Shown: positions 1-6,632 of the stretch, in pieces
Numbering within the stretch: the stretch's first letter is position 1
Layout of the letters: each line of letters opens with the position of its first letter
Assembly (NCBI GenBank): GCA_019114745.1
Contig: DXEY01000082.1
Location: forward strand, 1-8,957
From: Candidatus Mediterraneibacter colneyensis
GTDB lineage: Bacteria; Bacillota; Clostridia; Lachnospirales; Lachnospiraceae
Length of the DNA: 8,957 bases
Direction: 5' to 3'
Notes under the pieces: model-generated
Databases searched by the model: none
What the model saw: only the letters and a program-made list of their open reading frames with translations
What the model was told of the DNA's origin: nothing
Made by a program: the position numbers and the translations under genes

Positions 1-1
1 A

Positions 2-727
2 TCAGAAAAGAGCGGTTTCACCAACGCAAAAGCACACCTGATCGAAAATGCATACTATATCCTCACCCCCTCCGGGAAAGTCTCCCGGGAAAAGGTAGAG
101 GCTTACCGGGATTTTGTGTCATCGTTAAAAGCGATCCCGGTCATACTGGACTATAAGGAACACGACAGCATCACCGGGACGATCAGCCATCTGCCCCACA
201 TCATCGCATCGACACTGGTCAATTATGTCAGAGACCACGATACAAAAGACGAGCTGATGAAGGCTCTGGCGGCAGGAGGTTTTAAAGATATCACAAGGAT
301 CGCCTCCTCTTCCCCCGTCATGTGGCAGCAGATCTGCCTGAAAAACAGGAAGAATATCTCGCAGATCCTTGACGGCTATATCTGCGCCCTCCAACAGGCA
401 AAGAACTGCGTAGACGCCGGGGACGAGAACAGGCTGTACACTATGTTTGAGACATCCAGAGACTACCGGAACTCCATGCCGGACAGCTCGGCAGGCCCGA
501 TCAAAAAGCAGTTCGCCGTCTACTGCGATATTATCGACGAGGCCGGAGGTATCGCAACCATCGCGACGATCCTCGCCAGCAATAATATCAGCATCAAAAA
601 CATCGGCATCGTCCACAACCGGGAATTTGAAGAAGGTGTTCTGCGGATGGAGTTTTACGACGAGTCCTCCTGTACCAGGGCGGCGGAACTTCTGCAGAAA
701 TATCACTATATCGTATATGAGAGATAG
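2..727 (+). CDS. tyrA: Prephenate dehydrogenase, C-terminal part with ACT domain (5' end outside window)
   Basis: The enzyme oxidatively decarboxylates prephenate to 4-hydroxyphenylpyruvate with NAD(P)+, the committed step to tyrosine, in the cytoplasm. The reading frame is open from base 2 to a TAG at 725-727, giving 241 visible codons. The first visible residues are SEKSGFTNAKAH, which match the family's conserved stretch just after the catalytic histidine, so the N-terminal Rossmann domain lies upstream of the window. Further on, SHLPHIIA belongs to the helical dimerisation domain and carries the substrate-region histidine. The last ~75 residues (from KKQFAVYCDI to IVYER) look like an ACT domain, which in this family commonly mediates feedback control by tyrosine or another amino acid; the ligand here is inference. 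An internal GTG at 116 is not a plausible start because homologous sequence continues upstream of it. The stop is 12 bases before aroA, so the two are almost certainly one operon. Confidence 0.93.
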   Translation, partial: SEKSGFTNAKAHLIENAYYILTPSGKVSREKVEAYRDFVSSLKAIPVILDYKEHDSITGTISHLPHIIASTLVNYVRDHDTKDELMKALAAGGFKDITRIASSSPVMWQQICLKNRKNISQILDGYICALQQAKNCVDAGDENRLYTMFETSRDYRNSMPDSSAGPIKKQFAVYCDIIDEAGGIATIATILASNNISIKNIGIVHNREFEEGVLRMEFYDESSCTRAAELLQKYHYIVYER

Positions 728-739
728 AGAGGAATACAC

Positions 740-2029
740 ATGGAATTATGCAGTATCACAGGACTGAAAGGAAAGATCACAGTGCCGGGAGATAAATCCA
801 TCTCCCACCGGGGCGTAATGTTCGGCGCTGTCGCAAACGGGACGACCGAGATACACAACTTTTTGGAAGGTGCCGACTGTCTCGCAACGATACGCTGCTT
901 CCGCACGCTTGGCATAGACATTGAAAAAGAAAAGGATACCGTTATCATACACGGAAAGGGGATCCACGGCCTGTCAAAGCCCTCAGACATCCTCGATGTG
1001 GGGAACAGCGGGACGACCACCCGCCTGATCTCAGGCATTCTCGCCGGACAGCCTTTTGAATCGAAACTGTCCGGGGACGACTCCCTTAATTCCCGTCCGA
1101 TGAAACGGATCATTGACCCTCTGACAAAAATGGGGGCAAATATCTCCAGTATCTTAAGAAACGGATGTGCTCCGCTGTACATCACACCCGGAACACTCCA
1201 CGGCATCCACTACGACTCCCCGGTGGCGTCGGCACAGGTCAAATCCTGTATCCTTCTGGCAGGACTGTATGCCGAAGGCGAAACTTCCGTCACCGAGCCT
1301 TCTCTGTCACGCAACCACACAGAGCTGATGCTTCGGGAATTTGGCGCGGATATCCGCTCCTCACACGCACTGGACAGCACAGAATCCACCGTGAGCATCA
1401 CCCCGGGGCGAGAGCTGTACGGGCAGAAACTCACCGTACCCGGCGATATCTCCTCCGCCGCATATTTTATTGCGGCAGGTCTGATCGTGCCGGACTCAGA
1501 AATTCTGATCGAAAATGTCGGCATCAATCCCACACGGGCAGGCATCTTAAAAGTGTGCGAGGATATGGGCGGGGATATCTCCCTGCTGAATGAACGGACA
1601 GAAGGCGGGGAAAAAATCGCGGATATCCTCGTCCGTACAAGCCGGCTGCACGGCATCACCATCCAGGGCGACATCATCCCCACACTGATCGACGAGATCC
1701 CCGTCATCGCCGTTATGGCTGCTGTGGCGGAAGGGACGACAGTCATCAAAGACGCCGCCGAGCTCAAAGTAAAAGAGACAGACCGTATCGAGACGGTCTG
1801 CGACAACCTGAAGTCGATGGGCTGTAAAGTAACACCCACCCCCGACGGCATGATCATCACCGGCGGGAAGCTCGCCGGAGCCTCCATTCACACACTGCTG
1901 GATCACCGCATCGCCATGGCGTTCAGCATTGCCGCACTGGTTGCGGAGGGGAATACAAAGATACTGGACAGCAGATGCGTGGATGTGTCGTATCCTGCGT
2001 TTTATGATACCTTTGAGGAATTGTTGTGA
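740..2029 (+). CDS. aroA: 3-phosphoshikimate 1-carboxyvinyltransferase (EPSP synthase)
   Basis: EPSP synthase transfers the enolpyruvyl group of phosphoenolpyruvate to shikimate 3-phosphate, the sixth step of the shikimate pathway, in the cytoplasm. The 429-residue protein is complete and of normal length. Visible motifs in order are GDKSISHR (17-24, substrate binding lysine and arginine), DVGNSGTTTR (86-95, PEP binding), RPMKR (119-123), SAQVK (164-168), DEIP (318-321, with the conserved active-site Asp), KETDR (345-349) and DHRIAMA (388-394). The RPMxR and SAQVK signatures resemble class II EPSP synthases (Bacillus/Agrobacterium CP4 type) more than the E. coli class. In the NSGT motif a glycine sits where the CP4 enzyme has its tolerance-associated alanine, so tolerance cannot be assumed. 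The ATG at 740 has a GAGAGG ribosome site at about 727-732, and spacing to tyrA is 12 bases, indicating co-transcription. It is the last gene of its operon, since a structured gene-free region follows. Confidence 0.96.
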   Translation: MELCSITGLKGKITVPGDKSISHRGVMFGAVANGTTEIHNFLEGADCLATIRCFRTLGIDIEKEKDTVIIHGKGIHGLSKPSDILDVGNSGTTTRLISGILAGQPFESKLSGDDSLNSRPMKRIIDPLTKMGANISSILRNGCAPLYITPGTLHGIHYDSPVASAQVKSCILLAGLYAEGETSVTEPSLSRNHTELMLREFGADIRSSHALDSTESTVSITPGRELYGQKLTVPGDISSAAYFIAAGLIVPDSEILIENVGINPTRAGILKVCEDMGGDISLLNERTEGGEKIADILVRTSRLHGITIQGDIIPTLIDEIPVIAVMAAVAEGTTVIKDAAELKVKETDRIETVCDNLKSMGCKVTPTPDGMIITGGKLAGASIHTLLDHRIAMAFSIAALVAEGNTKILDSRCVDVSYPAFYDTFEELL

Positions 2030-2034
2030 TTATA

Positions 2035-2255
2035 TAAAAAGGATTTCAGAGGTAACGCAAACAAGCCGCAGGCAGTATGTATTGCTCCCGCACACGCTTT
2101 CGCTCGGGCCACAGCGCAGCGGTACATAGGAGCGCACAAAACGCGCTCCAAATACCGGCGCTGCTCTACGGTGCAGTCTCAACACATACTGCCCGCTGGT
2201 TTCTTTTCCAGTACAAACAGCTTTCCCTGCCGTAAGGAAATATCCTTTTATTTTG
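2035..2255. repeat. Nested inverted-repeat (palindromic) element, possibly MITE-like or a structured RNA
   Basis: This stretch, starting 5 bases after the aroA stop, folds back on itself at several levels. Outer arms AAAAGGAT (2037-2044) and ATCCTTTT (2242-2249) are perfect complements. Inside them 2063-2080 pairs imperfectly with 2184-2202, around a perfect core AGTATGT/ACATACT flanked by GGC/GCC. The centre 2112-2163 forms a long stem: CAGCGC/GCGCTG, CGGTA/TACCG, then GGAGCG/CGCTCC. A small side hairpin CCCG/CGGG sits at 2087-2108. The outer right arm runs into TTTTATTTTG, so read on the + strand it could also end aroA transcription. A 79-codon minus-strand frame crosses it but has no ribosome site and no recognisable protein family, so I do not call a gene. 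The architecture fits a small non-autonomous palindromic repeat or an RNA with function. Which one cannot be decided without looking for other copies. Confidence 0.6.
2234..2255 (+). terminator. Possible weak intrinsic terminator after aroA
   Basis: AAGGA (2234-2238) and TCCTT (2243-2247) pair around an AATA loop, followed by TTATTTTG on the + strand. It is the only hairpin plus T-rich tail downstream of aroA in this orientation. The stem is only five base pairs, and the same right-hand bases can pair instead with the far left arm at 2037-2044 of the palindromic element. The termination role is therefore tentative. Confidence 0.35.
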
Positions 2256-2280
2256 CATAGTCCAATCATTCAAATCATAG

Positions 2281-2319
2281 AAAAGTCAACAGGCGGCAAC
2301 GATTTCTCGCTGCCGCCTG
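2281..2319 (-). terminator. Intrinsic terminator downstream of the arabinose/ddh genes
   Basis: CAGGCGGCA (2290-2298) and TGCCGCCTG (2311-2319) form a nine-pair GC-rich stem. It can extend by an inner CGA/TCG with a TTTC loop after one mismatch. Read on the minus strand the stem is followed by TTGACTTTTC, a short U-rich tail. It lies about 60 bases after the stop codon of the kinase gene, which suits it as the end of that transcription unit. On the + strand no T-run follows it, so I assign it to the minus strand. Confidence 0.68.
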
Positions 2320-2378
2320 CACTTATGCCTGGATGATTTGCCCTTATTAGCAATAGGGAAAGATATTCCAATAAGGAT

Positions 2379-3983
2379 TTAAAACTTGCACTCTACTGCT
2401 GCTCTCTCAATTTTGAGCCCTTCGGTGTAGAGTTCCATAAATTTCTCGTATCCCGCCACGTCTTCCGGAACCGGATCCATGCCTGTTCCTTCTGCATCCT
2501 GGAATACTTTATTGTTGAGATAATCGGTCAGGCTCTCGTCCTCTTCTTTGCGCACGAGATAGTCTGCCAGAAGCGCGATCCCCCATGCGCCGCCTTCTCC
2601 CGCCGTCTCCATGACATAGACAGGAGTGTCGATCGCGCCTGCCAGGATCCTCTGGCCCACGCCTTTTGTCTTGAAAAGCCCGCCGTGGCCCATCATGCGG
2701 TCGAGCTTGACATCTTCCTTTTTCAGAAGGATATCCATCCCGGTCTTTAAAGCGCCAAGCGAGGTATACAGATGAACTCTCATGAAGTTTGCAAGGTTAA
2801 ATTTGCTCTCAGGGGAACGCACGAACAGCGGGCGCCCCTCGTCAAATCCCGTAATGTGTTCGCCTGAGAAATAATTGTACGCAAGCAGGCCGCCGCAGTC
2901 CGGATCCCCCTCAAGCGCTTTGTTGTAGAGTGTTCCGAACAGCCTGTTCATATCCACGTCAATGCCGAAGCTTTCAGCAAATTCTCTGAACAGCCCTACC
3001 CATGCATTTAAATCGGAGGTACAGTTGTTACAGTGCACCATTGCCACCAGGTCGCCTGCCGGAGTGGTTACAAGATCGATCTCTTCATACGGTTTTGTCA
3101 GATCCTTTTCCAGCACAGCCATCGCGAACACACTCGTTCCGGCAGATACATTTCCTGTTCTCACCGCCACGCTGTTGGTCGCAGTCATGCCCGTACCGGC
3201 GTCGCCCTCAGGCGGACACATGGGGATTCCGGCGGAAAGCGCCCCGGATGGATCCAGAAGTTCTGCGCCCTCTTCTGTCAGGTTTCCCGCGTCCTCTCCT
3301 GCCAGGAGCACTTTCGGAAGAAGTTCCCGTATCTTCCACGGAAATCCTTTCTCTGCCACAAGTTCGTCGAACTGATCCAGCATCCTGCCGTCAAAATCTT
3401 TCGATTCGATATTGATCGGGAACATGCCTGCCGCATCGCCGCTTCCAAGCACTTTCCGCCCGGTCAGCTTCCAGTGGATATATCCCGACAGAGTTGTAAT
3501 ATATCTCACTTTACCCACATGGTCCTCTCCGTTCAGGATCGCCTGATACAGATGGGCAATGCTCCAGCGCTGGGGAATATGATAGGCAAACAGTTCTGAA
3601 AGCTTCTCCGACGCCTCTCCAGTGATCGTATTTCTCCAGGTACGGAAAGGCACAAGAAGTTCATCTTTTTCATCAAACGCAAGATAGCCGTGCATCATGG
3701 CGCTGATGCCGATTGCCGCAAAGCCGTTAAGCCGGACGCCATACTCTTCCTGCACATTTTTTACAAGGTCCGCATAGCATCCCTGTACGCCGCGCCACAC
3801 CTCGTCAATATCATACGTCCAGATATGATCCACATACTGGTTCTCCCAGTCATAGCTGCCGGATGCCACGGGGGATTTATCCTCGTCGATCAGAACCGCC
3901 TTGATCCTGGTAGAACCAAGCTCCATTCCGAGCACGGCTCTCCCGGCGCTGATCATCTCCCTGATCTCTTCTTTACTCCGCAT
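2379..3983 (-). CDS. araK: FGGY-family carbohydrate kinase, probable L-ribulokinase (AraK type)
   Basis: Predicted to phosphorylate L-ribulose to L-ribulose 5-phosphate with ATP, the step between AraA and AraD, in the cytoplasm. The 534-residue protein has FGGY/actin-fold marks: phosphate-1 loop ELGSTRIK (21-28), substrate region GISAMMHGY (92-100), the likely catalytic base D261 in PEGDAGTGM, phosphate-2 loop SAGTS (280-284), and adenosine-site segments GHGGLFKT (432-439) and ETAGEGGAWG (459-468). The usual first aspartate of the phosphate-1 loop is a glutamate (E21). The sequence is not of the classical E. coli AraB kind. Clostridia are known to use AraK, a non-orthologous ribulokinase described in Clostridium acetobutylicum, and the arabinose context supports that assignment. 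It starts at an ATG preceded by a strong AAGGAGGA site (about 3992-3999), 84 bases after ddh. The FGGY family is certain; the substrate is inferred from neighbours, with xylulose or another ketose as the alternative. Confidence 0.82.
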   Translation of the reverse strand: MRSKEEIREMISAGRAVLGMELGSTRIKAVLIDEDKSPVASGSYDWENQYVDHIWTYDIDEVWRGVQGCYADLVKNVQEEYGVRLNGFAAIGISAMMHGYLAFDEKDELLVPFRTWRNTITGEASEKLSELFAYHIPQRWSIAHLYQAILNGEDHVGKVRYITTLSGYIHWKLTGRKVLGSGDAAGMFPINIESKDFDGRMLDQFDELVAEKGFPWKIRELLPKVLLAGEDAGNLTEEGAELLDPSGALSAGIPMCPPEGDAGTGMTATNSVAVRTGNVSAGTSVFAMAVLEKDLTKPYEEIDLVTTPAGDLVAMVHCNNCTSDLNAWVGLFREFAESFGIDVDMNRLFGTLYNKALEGDPDCGGLLAYNYFSGEHITGFDEGRPLFVRSPESKFNLANFMRVHLYTSLGALKTGMDILLKKEDVKLDRMMGHGGLFKTKGVGQRILAGAIDTPVYVMETAGEGGAWGIALLADYLVRKEEDESLTDYLNNKVFQDAEGTGMDPVPEDVAGYEKFMELYTEGLKIERAAVECKF

Positions 3984-4030
3984 TACTGCACTCCTCCTTA
4001 TCTCTTTTATTTTTAGTTTTTTACAGCAAT

Positions 4031-4054
4031 CAGCAGGCAGAGTATGCCTGCCTG
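4031..4054 (-). other. Stem-loop between ddh and the kinase gene, without U-tract
   Basis: CAGCAGGCA (4031-4039) and TGCCTGCCTG (4045-4054) pair with one bulged base around a five-base loop. Read on the minus strand the hairpin begins 14 bases after the ddh stop. What follows is A-rich (TAAAAAACTAAAAATAAAAG), not U-rich, leading into the kinase ribosome site. It therefore does not look like an intrinsic terminator. A 3'-end stabilising or processing hairpin within a ddh-araK transcript is a possible role, which is inference. Confidence 0.45.
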
Positions 4055-4067
4055 CCGATCCATATTC

Positions 4068-5054
4068 TTATAACATTGTCTTTCTGATTTCTTCGCCGCT
4101 CTTTGAGATCAGATATGCCGGAGCGATATCGAATACCGTCTTACAGCCGCTCTGTCCCTCCTGAGACAGCCTGTACGCAGCGCGGGCGTACGCCAGCAGT
4201 ACAGATGAAGTAAATTCCGGGTTGGAATCCAGCTTCAGGCTGTACTCGATCAGATGGCTGTTCTCACCGTTTAAGCCCGTCTTTCCGCTTCTCAATACAA
4301 ATCCGCCGTGCGGGATGCCGCTGTGATCTCTTCTGAGTTCCTCCTCGCTGATGAAATGCACAGTCGTATCGTAGTCGGAGAAATAGTTCGGCATCTCCTT
4401 GATCTCTTTCTCTACTTTCGCCGCATCCGCTCCTTCTTCGAGAACGACAAAGCACTCTCTCGTGTGCTTCTGGCGTGTAGTAAGCTCAGGATTCTCCCCG
4501 TTTCTGACAGCCTCAAGAGCCGCCTCCACCGGGATTGTATACTGTTTTGCGTCTTTGACGCCCTCAATCCTGCGGACAGCGTCAGAATGCCCCTGGCTGA
4601 CGCCCTTCCCCCAGAACGTGTAATCTTTTCCGTCCGGAAGGATCGCGTTTGCATAGAGACGGTTCAGAGAGAACATTCCCGGGTCCCAGCCTACTGAGAT
4701 AATGCCGACTTTCCCGCCTTCTTTTGCCGCGGCGTCCACGTTTGCAAAATGCTCCGGGATCCTGGCATGTGTGTCAAAACTGTCGATCACATTGAACATC
4801 CGGGCAAACTTCGGGGTCTGCTCCGGAAGATCCGTAGCGCTTCCGCCGCAGAGGATCATAACGTCGATCTTGTCCGCCCACTGCTCCGCGTCATCGATCC
4901 GGCACACAGGCACTCCCTCCGTCAGTATACTGACGCCGGAGGGATCCCGCCTGGTGAACACTGCTGCCAGCTCCATATCCGGGTTCTGCCTGATCCCGCA
5001 TTCTACTCCTTTACCAAGGTTGCCATAACCTAAAATACCGATTTTAATACTCAT
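4068..5054 (-). CDS. ddh: meso-Diaminopimelate D-dehydrogenase
   Basis: The enzyme reductively aminates L-2-amino-6-oxopimelate (tetrahydrodipicolinate ring-opened form) with ammonia and NADPH to meso-diaminopimelate, a one-step route to lysine and to the peptidoglycan cross-linking residue. The 328-residue protein closely follows the Corynebacterium glutamicum Ddh layout: Rossmann loop GYGNLG (9-14), TRR (34-36) where the NADP phosphate is bound, CGGSATDLPEQ (69-79), DSFDTH (91-96), GWDPGMFS (122-129), FWGKGVSQGHSDA (147-159), IPHGG (247-251) and LKLDSNPEFT (273-282). The ATG at 5054 has an AAAGGAG site about 9 bases upstream. Its neighbours are arabinose genes, with which it has no obvious metabolic link. 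A near-consensus promoter sits in the 77-base gap after araA, so it can be expressed independently. The gene shows no damage or truncation. The C-terminal 80 bases after it lead into the kinase gene, which it may co-transcribe. Confidence 0.95.
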   Translation of the reverse strand: MSIKIGILGYGNLGKGVECGIRQNPDMELAAVFTRRDPSGVSILTEGVPVCRIDDAEQWADKIDVMILCGGSATDLPEQTPKFARMFNVIDSFDTHARIPEHFANVDAAAKEGGKVGIISVGWDPGMFSLNRLYANAILPDGKDYTFWGKGVSQGHSDAVRRIEGVKDAKQYTIPVEAALEAVRNGENPELTTRQKHTRECFVVLEEGADAAKVEKEIKEMPNYFSDYDTTVHFISEEELRRDHSGIPHGGFVLRSGKTGLNGENSHLIEYSLKLDSNPEFTSSVLLAYARAAYRLSQEGQSGCKTVFDIAPAYLISKSGEEIRKTML

Positions 5055-5098
5055 ATTCTTTGCTCCTTTGCTGCTTCTTGTAATAATGCTCTGTTGTT

Positions 5099-5127
5099 AT
5101 TATACAGTCGGAAGGAACAGTTTTCAA
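5099..5127 (-). promoter_or_regulatory. Sigma-70-type promoter for ddh (and probably araK)
   Basis: On the minus strand a TTGAAA -35 box (5122-5127) and a perfect TATAAT -10 box (5099-5104) are separated by exactly 17 bases. The -35 box begins 4 bases after the araA stop codon. Transcription would begin near 5092, giving a leader of about 37 bases before the ddh ATG. This is the strongest promoter match I see in the window, and it separates ddh and the kinase from the araR-araD-araA unit, although read-through from araA remains possible. Confidence 0.82.
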
Positions 5128-5131
5128 TTCA

Positions 5132-6631
5132 TTATTTTCTGTATACGGCATCATTCCATCTCAGCTCGTTTTTGAGATTTCTGATCGTCGTGTCTTTGTC
5201 AATACAGACTGCTTCGATACCCATAGCGGCAGCCCAGTCGCACATCTGCTCGCTTGTCAGGTCATAGGAAAACGCTGTATGGTGCGCCCCTCCGCAGAGG
5301 ATCCATGCTTCCGCTCCTGTCAGGAGGTCAGGCTCGGGCGTCCAGAAGGCAGTCGCTACCGGAAGTTTCGGCATCGGTTTCTCTGTTTTCTTGCAGTTTA
5401 CATCGTTAATGATCAGGCGGAACCTGTCGCCCAGATCGATCAGGGATGTGGCAACTGCCGGCCCTGTCTTAGCTGTAAATACGAGCCTTGCCGGATCTTC
5501 TCTGTCGCCCATGGAGAGCGGCTGTACTTTGATGCCTGCCGGACCGTCGGAGATAGTCGGGCAAACTTCAAGCATATGCGCCTGCAGGATCCCTTCTTTT
5601 CCCGGCACCAGATTATAGGTATAGTCTTCCATAAAGGAAGTACCCTTCGCGTCTTTCATCCCCTCTGTCATGATCTTCATGATCCGGACCATAGCAGCCG
5701 TCTTCCAGTCTCCCTCTGCTCCGAAACCGTATCCTTTCTGCATCAGTCTCTGGATCGCCAGTCCCGGAAGCTGTTTCAGGCTTCCAAGATCTCCGAAGTG
5801 GGTGACGATCGCCTGATAGTTGTTCTCTTCAAGAAAACGTTCAAACCCGATCTCAATCTGAGCCTGGACTGCCACATGACGGCGAAATTCCTCCGGGTCC
5901 CTCCCCTCAAGAATGATATCGTATGTATCGTAATACTCGTCGGTAAGAGCCTTTACATCACTCTCCGGCACTGCCCGGACAGCCTCGGCGATCTCATTGA
6001 CCGGATAAGCGTCCACTTCCCAGCCAAACCGGATCTGCGCTTCCACCTTATCGCCGTCCGTCACTGCTACGTTTCTCATGTTGTCAGCGACACGCATAAC
6101 GCGCACATGGCTGCTCTCGATCACCCCGATTGCCGTGCGCATCCAGGAAGCGATCCTCTTCTGAACCGCCTCATCTCCCCAGTACCCTGCGATCACCTTG
6201 CGCTCGATTCCCATGCGGGTGAAGATATGTCCATACTCTCGTCCCCCGTGGGCGGACTGGTTCTCATTCATGAAGTCCATATCAATGCTGCCGTAAGGGA
6301 TCTCCCGGTTAAACTGGGTGTGCAGGTGGAGCAGCGGTTTCCGGTACTCCTGAAGCCCCAGGATCCAGGATTTCGCCGGGGAAAACGTGTGCATCCAGGT
6401 AATGACTCCCGCGCAGTTCTCATCCGTATTCGCCTCGTTGAATGTCTTTCGGATCACTTCATTGGTGATCAGGGTCGGTTTCAGTACCACTTCGCATGGA
6501 AGATTTCCCGATTCGTTGAGCTTCTCCACGATAATCCGGGAATGCTCTGCCACATGGGCGAGGCACTCGTCTCCGTAAAGATCCTGGGAACCTGTGCAGA
6601 ACCAGAATTTGTACTCTTTTCTTTTTAACAT
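5132..6631 (-). CDS. araA: L-Arabinose isomerase
   Basis: AraA interconverts L-arabinose and L-ribulose using a divalent metal (usually Mn2+), the first catabolic step, in the cytoplasm. The 499-residue protein is the normal length (E. coli 500) and matches throughout: FCTGSQDLYG (11-20), MHTFSPAKSW (80-89), HTQFN (104-108), IDMDFMN (116-122), AHGGRE (127-132). The metal/catalytic residues are E306 (AEGDWKTAA), E335 (SFMEDYTY), H352 (AHMLEVCP) and the HH pair at 450-451 (GGAHHTAFS). I place the start at 6631, not at the in-frame ATG at 6670, because the longer form would add 13 non-homologous residues overlapping araD, and a strong AAAAGGAGG site lies 9 bases before 6631. Only one base separates it from the araD stop, so translation is likely coupled. 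Regulation is presumably by AraR through the promoter upstream of araR. Confidence 0.96.
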   Translation of the reverse strand: MLKRKEYKFWFCTGSQDLYGDECLAHVAEHSRIIVEKLNESGNLPCEVVLKPTLITNEVIRKTFNEANTDENCAGVITWMHTFSPAKSWILGLQEYRKPLLHLHTQFNREIPYGSIDMDFMNENQSAHGGREYGHIFTRMGIERKVIAGYWGDEAVQKRIASWMRTAIGVIESSHVRVMRVADNMRNVAVTDGDKVEAQIRFGWEVDAYPVNEIAEAVRAVPESDVKALTDEYYDTYDIILEGRDPEEFRRHVAVQAQIEIGFERFLEENNYQAIVTHFGDLGSLKQLPGLAIQRLMQKGYGFGAEGDWKTAAMVRIMKIMTEGMKDAKGTSFMEDYTYNLVPGKEGILQAHMLEVCPTISDGPAGIKVQPLSMGDREDPARLVFTAKTGPAVATSLIDLGDRFRLIINDVNCKKTEKPMPKLPVATAFWTPEPDLLTGAEAWILCGGAHHTAFSYDLTSEQMCDWAAAMGIEAVCIDKDTTIRNLKNELRWNDAVYRK

Positions 6632-6632
6632 C

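Noticed and set aside
125..739. 204-codon minus-strand frame opposite prephenate dehydrogenase
   Set aside because: It lies wholly antisense to a clear TyrA/ACT coding region and its translation resembles no protein family I know.
2030..2269. 79-codon minus-strand frame in the aroA-araK spacer
   Set aside because: Its ATG at 2269 has no ribosome binding site, the translation is rich in Arg and Cys with no recognisable domain, and it runs through the palindromic element, which explains its sequence better.
2342..2376. CCTTATT/AATAAGG stem just after the kinase stop
   Set aside because: The arms pair but the loop is long, the stem is AT-rich and no U-tract follows on either strand. The hairpin at 2290-2319 is a better terminator.
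3033..3599. 188-codon + strand frame opposite the kinase gene
   Set aside because: It is an antisense shadow of a well-supported FGGY kinase, with no domain resemblance of its own.
5279..6628. 449-codon open frame on the + strand opposite araA
   Set aside because: It is the antisense shadow of araA, which has full family homology and intact catalytic residues. The + strand frame has no family resemblance and no ribosome site context.
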